Shown: positions 59,991 to 64,000 of the stretch, in pieces
How the letters are laid out: every line of letters starts with the position of its first letter
Numbering within the stretch: position 1 is the stretch's first letter
Origin: CALAED01 sp035765195
Lineage (GTDB): Bacteria > Actinomycetota > Actinomycetes > Streptosporangiales > Streptosporangiaceae
Assembly: GCA_035765195.1 (NCBI GenBank)
Contig: DASTYC010000050.1
Span: 62,001 to 126,000 of the forward strand
DNA length: 64,000 bases
Reading direction: 5' to 3'
The notes under the pieces: generated by a model
Databases searched by the model: none
What the model was told of the DNA's origin: nothing
Seen by the model: only the letters and a program-made list of their open reading frames with translations
Translations under genes and position numbers: made by a program

Positions 59991-60005
59991 ATCCAGAAGG
60001 GTTAG
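59976..60005 (+). repeat. Exact 15-bp tandem duplication spanning a stop codon
   Basis: ATCCAGAAGGGTTAG is present twice back to back (59976-59990 and 59991-60005). It duplicates the last four codons and the stop of the SDR gene, so readthrough would simply add IQKG and stop again. Confidence 0.95.
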
Positions 60006-60046
60006 CGAGCCGCGGGCCCACCTCGGAGTCGGCTAGCTTGGCGGGC

Positions 60047-60418
60047 ATGTCCCTCTCGCAGCGGCTGGCGGTCGTGCCCACCCCGTTCCTGGTCGAGCAC
60101 CTGCCCCACGCGACCCTGCCCGAGGACGACGAGTGGATCGCGCTGGTCCGGGCGCCCGAGGGGTTGACCGTGATCAGAGAGGCTCCGCACTACGTCGAGA
60201 ACGACCGCTGGTTCGGCTTCTACGGCGGCGCGACCCCGCACGGAGTGGAGTCGACCGGAATGCTGGCCGCGCTCGTCGGTCCGCTCGCCGAGGCCGATAT
60301 CCCGGTGTTCGCGGCGTCGACTTACCACGCCGACCTGGTGCTGGTGCCGGAGCGCAGGCTGGAGGACGCCATGGTCGCGCTCAAGGACGCCGGTCACGAG
60401 GTCGGCCGGAACGCCTAG
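60047..60418 (+). CDS. ACT-domain (CASTOR-like) protein
   Basis: 123 residues from the ATG at 60047. DDEWIALVRAPEGLTVIREA, ENDRWFGFYGGATPHGVEST, GMLAALVGPLAEADIPVFAA and STYHADLVLVPERRLEDAMV match the small ACT-domain family related to CASTOR, which binds amino acids. It has no partner enzyme here and may be a free regulatory subunit. The gap from the SDR stop is 56 bp on the same strand. Confidence 0.85.
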   Translation: MSLSQRLAVVPTPFLVEHLPHATLPEDDEWIALVRAPEGLTVIREAPHYVENDRWFGFYGGATPHGVESTGMLAALVGPLAEADIPVFAASTYHADLVLVPERRLEDAMVALKDAGHEVGRNA

Positions 60419-60439
60419 CCGGGCTGGCCGGCCGGCCGG

Positions 60440-60465
60440 CCCCGCGGCGCGGGCGCGCCGCGGGG
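60440..60465. terminator. Strong GC hairpin between convergent genes
   Basis: CCCCGCGGCGCG at 60440-60451 and CGCGCCGCGGGG at 60454-60465 form an exact 12-bp stem around a GG spacer, preceded by a GGCCGGCC run. It lies between the ACT gene (+) and the S8 peptidase (-), so it can serve both. Confidence 0.75.
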
Positions 60466-60474
60466 CGTCGGCGG

Positions 60475-62670
60475 TCAGCGGATGACGGTCAGCGTCACGC
60501 TGTTGTTCGCGTACGACACCCGGAACCTGTGGCCGTCCGCCCTGACGACTCCTCCTTCGGGCAGGCCGCGGAAGGTCCCGCGGATCGAGTCGCCGCTCAT
60601 GATCGTCAGCACGGTGCCACGGGTCAGGGCCCCGTCCACATCCAGCCGCAGCGTTCCGCCCAAGACCACGTCACCCGCGGCGCGTACGCTCGTGTGGTCG
60701 CCGTCGCCGGAGACGGTCGCGGCGAGGCTGCCTTCGCGGCCGAGGCGCACGTCCCCGCCAATGTTCAAGACGTTCCCCGGCGCGACCTGTCCGTTGGCGC
60801 GCCGCGCTTCACGTGCCGTGACGCCGGGCTCCAGGACGCCGTCGGCGACGTTGACGTTGTCGGCGACGCTGCCGCTGCCGCCGAGCGTCCCGCCGCGCAC
60901 ATCGATCGAGGAGGCGTGCGAGCCGACGACCGAGAGCTTGCCGCCGCGGACCGTGCTCGCCCCGTGCCAGGTGTCGTTGCCGGTGAGGAACAGGGTGCCG
61001 TGGCCGCGCTTGGTGAGGCTGCCCTCGTAAACGCGCGCTTCCCGTGCCTGCTCGCGCCTGGTACCGGTGGCGAAGTCTGACTTGTCGACCTCGCTCGCGT
61101 CCGGAGGCAGGCCGTTCGTCCATCCCCTCGCGACCTTGGTGGCCTCCCAGGCGGCCGCCTCGGCGGCGTCTTCCTGCTCGCGCGCCTGGATGGCGGCGTC
61201 GGAGATGTCGTTCGACCACACGTCGCTGAGTCCCCGCGTGTCGACGTCGAACCGTCCCAGCAGCTGGCCGGGACCCCGCATGGCCTCCCGCAGGCTGACC
61301 GTGTGCCAGCCGTTGCGAGAGTCGGGAACCCGCACCATCTGGCCGCGGGCGGGATTAGGGATGGGGTTGCCCTGCGCGTCGTTGATCGTGCTGTTCTGCC
61401 TGCCGGTGGTGAACATCGTGTAGAGCGCCTGCGTGTTGGTCATGTACGGGAAGCGCTGCATGATCAACGCCAGCGAGGCCGCCGAGTGCGGTCCGGCCAT
61501 CGATGTCCCCGACGCGGCCCGATAACGCGCCTGCGGCACGCCGTCGACAAGCTCTACCCACGTGCTGTTGATCAGCCTGCTCGGCGCGGTGATGCAGGAC
61601 CACTTCGCGACGCCGCACTGGTTGAACTCCTGCTGCCCCGGCACCTCAACGGAACCGTCGGCGTTGAACGTGCGCCCGATGTTGGGATTGACGCCCGAGG
61701 TGGTGTACCAGCGTCCCTCCAGGTCGGGCAGGAAGTACGGCGTGGCGGCCCGGGCCGTCGGGTTCGCGACGCCGGCGTTGCCCGCGGTGAATTGGAGCAC
61801 CTTGCCGCTCCGTGCGACCTCGATGGCGCCGTTCAGCCAATGCACGGTGTTGCCGTTCGCGTCGGCGACGCCGTCCGGAGTCGACAGGTACCGCCACGCC
61901 GCGTTCAGGCCGAAGGTGGCGGGGCCGCCGGGCGGCGGCTCGAGCGTGTTGTAGTTCTCCGTGGGGGGCGCGCTGCCCCAGCTTGTGGTGATGATCCGAA
62001 GGGGCCTGCCGTTCGCGGTCTTCGCCCTGCTCACGGCCCGGTAGACGTTGGCGAGGTAGCCGTTGTCGGGGGTCTGCGCGGGGGTCGCGGTCGGCGGCAC
62101 CAGGCCGTAGAAGACGCCGTCCGTCTTGTGGGTGTTTCCGGTGTAGGTGTCGGCGTTGAACGCGACGCCGTGCATGTTGGCGTCCGGCCCGTCCGGCTGC
62201 GTTTCGCCGACGCCGTCGCGGCTCGCGGCCACGGTGCCGCTGACGTGCGTGCCGTGACTGTCGTTGAACGCCGGATCATAGAAACCGGGAGTCGGGCCGG
62301 TCTCGCCGCCCTGGGCCGTCACCGAGAAGTAGCGATCGCCGACCGCGTAGTTCGTATCGAGGCTGCCGTGCTCTCGCATGTGCCCGGCGAAAAAGCCCGA
62401 ATCGACGATGCCTATGTTCATCCCGGCGCCGGAATAGCCGGCCGCGTAAGCGAACTCCGCGCCAATCGACACGAGGCCGGAGTCCCGGTTGAATTCCGGG
62501 GTACGCCAACTCGCCGGGTCCCCGAGGCGGCCGGGATCTCCTTCATAGGACTCGATCGGCGGCGGCTTGGACGGGTTCGCCAGCGCCGGCTGCGCGACAA
62601 CACAGGGCAACACGACCAGCGGCGCCGTCGCCGCGATCAGTGCCGTCTTCGCGCGCTTCGTTGTCGACAC
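60475..62670 (-). CDS. Secreted S8 (subtilisin-like) peptidase with autotransporter-associated beta-strand repeat
   Basis: 731 residues from a GTG at 62670 with AGAGGAGG. Signal peptide ~1-31 (ALIAATAPLVVLPCVVAQPA then LA). Catalytic triad: Asp90 (NIGIVDSG), His139 (NDSHGTHVSG), Ser390 (ASGTSMAGPH); Asn298 in FTAGNAG supplies the oxyanion hole. From ~560 the C-terminus carries an autotransporter-type repeat (LTKRGHGTLFLTGNDTWHGA, STVRGGKLSVVGS, DVRGGTLGGSGSVADNV) and beta-helical sequence, but no outer-membrane barrel. In a Gram-positive this domain cannot act in classical type V secretion; it probably anchors or chaperones the protease. Confidence 0.9.
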   Translation of the reverse strand: MSTTKRAKTALIAATAPLVVLPCVVAQPALANPSKPPPIESYEGDPGRLGDPASWRTPEFNRDSGLVSIGAEFAYAAGYSGAGMNIGIVDSGFFAGHMREHGSLDTNYAVGDRYFSVTAQGGETGPTPGFYDPAFNDSHGTHVSGTVAASRDGVGETQPDGPDANMHGVAFNADTYTGNTHKTDGVFYGLVPPTATPAQTPDNGYLANVYRAVSRAKTANGRPLRIITTSWGSAPPTENYNTLEPPPGGPATFGLNAAWRYLSTPDGVADANGNTVHWLNGAIEVARSGKVLQFTAGNAGVANPTARAATPYFLPDLEGRWYTTSGVNPNIGRTFNADGSVEVPGQQEFNQCGVAKWSCITAPSRLINSTWVELVDGVPQARYRAASGTSMAGPHSAASLALIMQRFPYMTNTQALYTMFTTGRQNSTINDAQGNPIPNPARGQMVRVPDSRNGWHTVSLREAMRGPGQLLGRFDVDTRGLSDVWSNDISDAAIQAREQEDAAEAAAWEATKVARGWTNGLPPDASEVDKSDFATGTRREQAREARVYEGSLTKRGHGTLFLTGNDTWHGASTVRGGKLSVVGSHASSIDVRGGTLGGSGSVADNVNVADGVLEPGVTAREARRANGQVAPGNVLNIGGDVRLGREGSLAATVSGDGDHTSVRAAGDVVLGGTLRLDVDGALTRGTVLTIMSGDSIRGTFRGLPEGGVVRADGHRFRVSYANNSVTLTVIR

Positions 62671-63088
62671 TCCGGCCTCCTCTGGGATCGATCCGCGCAA
62701 ACGGTATATTCGCCTCCATACGGGAGCAACACGTTGGCCGGTAACGGTTAGGCCTCGCGGCGCGAAACGAGCCGGCGCCTCCAGATGCGTTCGACCACGG
62801 GGTGTGCCGGCGCGTAGCCGTCCCGCGACGGACGGCACGTCCGGGCGCGATGGACATGCTGATCACCGCCCGGGCCGGGCCCATCCGTGACGGTGCGACA
62901 CCGTCTTCGGGGCCGTCGATCCGAAGGGATAAAACCCGGCGTACTCGACCCTCGTACTCGACCCTTTTGGGCTCAGCGGCAATTCGCGAGGCCGAGGGGA
63001 TAGGTCGAGGGATACGCCGGGGAGATACGCGGAGGGGATAAGCCGAGCGGATAAGCCAAGGAGATAGTCGACAACTACCTGTGGTCGC
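62671..63088. other. 418-bp intergenic region with short degenerate repeats
   Basis: No gene is supported. TACTCGACCC occurs twice at about 62942-62964. From ~62992 to 63067 there are five or six degenerate ~12-bp units of the form GRGGATA(A/G)GCC (ggggatagg, gggatacgcc, ggagatacgc, ggggataagcc, cggataagcc, ggagatag). The promoter of the S8 peptidase must lie at the left end. Confidence 0.55.
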
Positions 63089-64000
63089 TCATTCGTGCCG
63101 GCCCGACCGCGGATAATGGCCGATGATGTCGCGGCCGAAGCGGGCCATCTCTTCGTGCTGCGGGGAGAATTGCAGGAGCATGAGATCGACTCCGGCGTCC
63201 TCGTAGGCGCGGACGCGGTCGATGATGTGGTCCGGGGTTCCGATGAGACCCGCCCGCAGACCCCGGTTGGAGACGCTGTACTCCCGCAGCGTCACCTCCG
63301 ACTCCAGGTGCGACCCCTCGATGAAGTCACGGTAGGAGGCGTACGCGTCCGGTGACGCGTGCACGTCCAGGATGCGGGACAACTCGGCCTGCGCCTCCTC
63401 CTCGGTGTCTCGGCAGATGACATATCCGGAGACGCCGAACCGCAGCGGCGGCAGGCCGAGCGCCGATCGGCGGGCGTTCATGTCCGTCACCTTCGCCGAG
63501 ATGACCTCGGGGGGATCGCCGTGCATGACGTACGCGTCGCCGTAGGCCGAGATGACCTCTTTCGCCTTGGGCGACTCGCCGCCCATGTAGACGGCGGGCG
63601 GCCGCGATGGTTTGGGCTCCATCACCGCGCCCTCGAGGTCGTACAGGGGTCCGTGGTGGGTCACGGTCTCCTCGCGCAGCAGTCTGCCGAGCACGTCGAG
63701 CCATTCCCGCGTCCGGGCGTACCGAGCGTCGTGGACGTCGAACGGGGCGCCGTACTGCACCGCCTCGTCCTTCCACCACGAGGAGACGACGTTGAGGCTC
63801 ACCCGTCCCGGGGCGATCGCGTCCAGCGTCGAGATGGCCTTCGCGGTCAGTGCCGGCGGGTGGTAGTTGGGCCGGACCGCGAGCATCAGCTCCACCGCCT
63901 GGGTGACGGCGGCCACCGCCGGCGCCAGCGTCCAGCAGTCCAGTGCTCCCGCTCGATGGCCCTTGATGTCGTTGAGGTTCAGCTCCGCGATCAGTGTCAG
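63089..64000 (-). CDS. LLM-class flavin-dependent oxidoreductase (5' end outside window)
   Basis: The frame runs open to the right edge; a GTG at 63916 is internal because conserved sequence (ELNLNDIKGHRAGALDCWTL) continues upstream. SsuD/alkanesulfonate-monooxygenase-like features are MLAVRPNYHPPALTAKAIST, APGRVSLNVVSSWWKDEAVQ, and HHGPLYDLEGAVMEPKPSRP. The C-terminal part has VIDRVRAYEDAGVDLMLLQF-like (HIIDRVRAYEDAGVDLMLLQ). These enzymes use reduced FMN from a partner reductase; the substrate may be a sulfonate or other small molecule. Confidence 0.9.
   Translation of the reverse strand: MTLIAELNLNDIKGHRAGALDCWTLAPAVAAVTQAVELMLAVRPNYHPPALTAKAISTLDAIAPGRVSLNVVSSWWKDEAVQYGAPFDVHDARYARTREWLDVLGRLLREETVTHHGPLYDLEGAVMEPKPSRPPAVYMGGESPKAKEVISAYGDAYVMHGDPPEVISAKVTDMNARRSALGLPPLRFGVSGYVICRDTEEEAQAELSRILDVHASPDAYASYRDFIEGSHLESEVTLREYSVSNRGLRAGLIGTPDHIIDRVRAYEDAGVDLMLLQFSPQHEEMARFGRDIIGHYPRSGRHE

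Overview
The window is very GC-rich, with strongly G/C-ended codons, GGAGG-type ribosome binding sites and many GTG starts. Families such as the DUF574-type methyltransferase, a WD40 Ser/Thr kinase and an FxSxx-COOH peptide system point to a filamentous actinomycete, probably Streptosporangiales (inference; no rRNA or marker gene is present). No tRNA, rRNA, CRISPR array, integrase or transposase was seen.

Layout. (1) 1-16.2 kb is ordinary chromosome: a MarR-GNAT fusion running off the left edge, a PaaX-type repressor, a gamma-carbonic-anhydrase-like protein and BoxC (aerobic benzoyl-CoA pathway), a DHA2 exporter, a secreted lamin-tail-domain protein, a methyltransferase, an ECF sigma factor, a HTH/membrane/ectodomain protein coupled to a small 2-TM protein, a lone solute-binding lipoprotein, a secreted beta-propeller-like protein, a 71-nt hairpin element, an alpha/beta hydrolase coupled to a flavin monooxygenase-like protein, and a CHAP peptidoglycan hydrolase coupled to a tiny acidic ORF. 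(2) 17.1-46.2 kb is a near-complete extracellular contractile injection system (eCIS/phage-tail-like particle) on one strand: sheath, tube, baseplate-hub chaperone, proline-rich protein, DUF4255 cap, AAA+ ATPase, small conserved protein, a 2087-residue DUF4157 protein, putative immunity protein, Afp7-like connector, LysM/gpX-like protein, VgrG split into hub and spike, PAAR-like tip, gp25, two gpJ/Afp11-type proteins, gpI-like protein and a DUF6519 protein. No fibre and no separate tape measure are evident. (3) 46.2-58.4 kb is a conflict/signalling island: WD40 kinase, nucleotide-cyclase-fold protein with a helical C-terminus, MFS exporter, membrane-tethered sugar-binding-like protein, nSTAND-type NTPase-TPR, and an FxSxx-COOH-type RiPP system (precursor, NB-ARC/TPR protein, radical SAM/SPASM maturase). 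(4) 58.4-64 kb is ordinary again: GNAT, SDR, ACT-domain protein, S8 peptidase with an autotransporter-type repeat, and a partial LLM-class monooxygenase.

The two most interesting points are these. First, the DUF4157 giant protein has a C-terminal ~400 residues of clearly lower GC, followed by an equally AT-shifted HEAT-like ORF. The next gene begins directly at that ORF's stop codon. This looks like a swapped toxin tip plus immunity cassette inside an eCIS operon. Second, the 48-residue precursor beside the FxsB-like maturase ends in FNNKM, i.e. F-x-N-x-x rather than F-x-S-x-x, which predicts a Phe-Asn three-residue cyclophane.

Start codons were chosen by ribosome binding site and family length. 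Domain calls are from reading the translated sequence; no database search was run.
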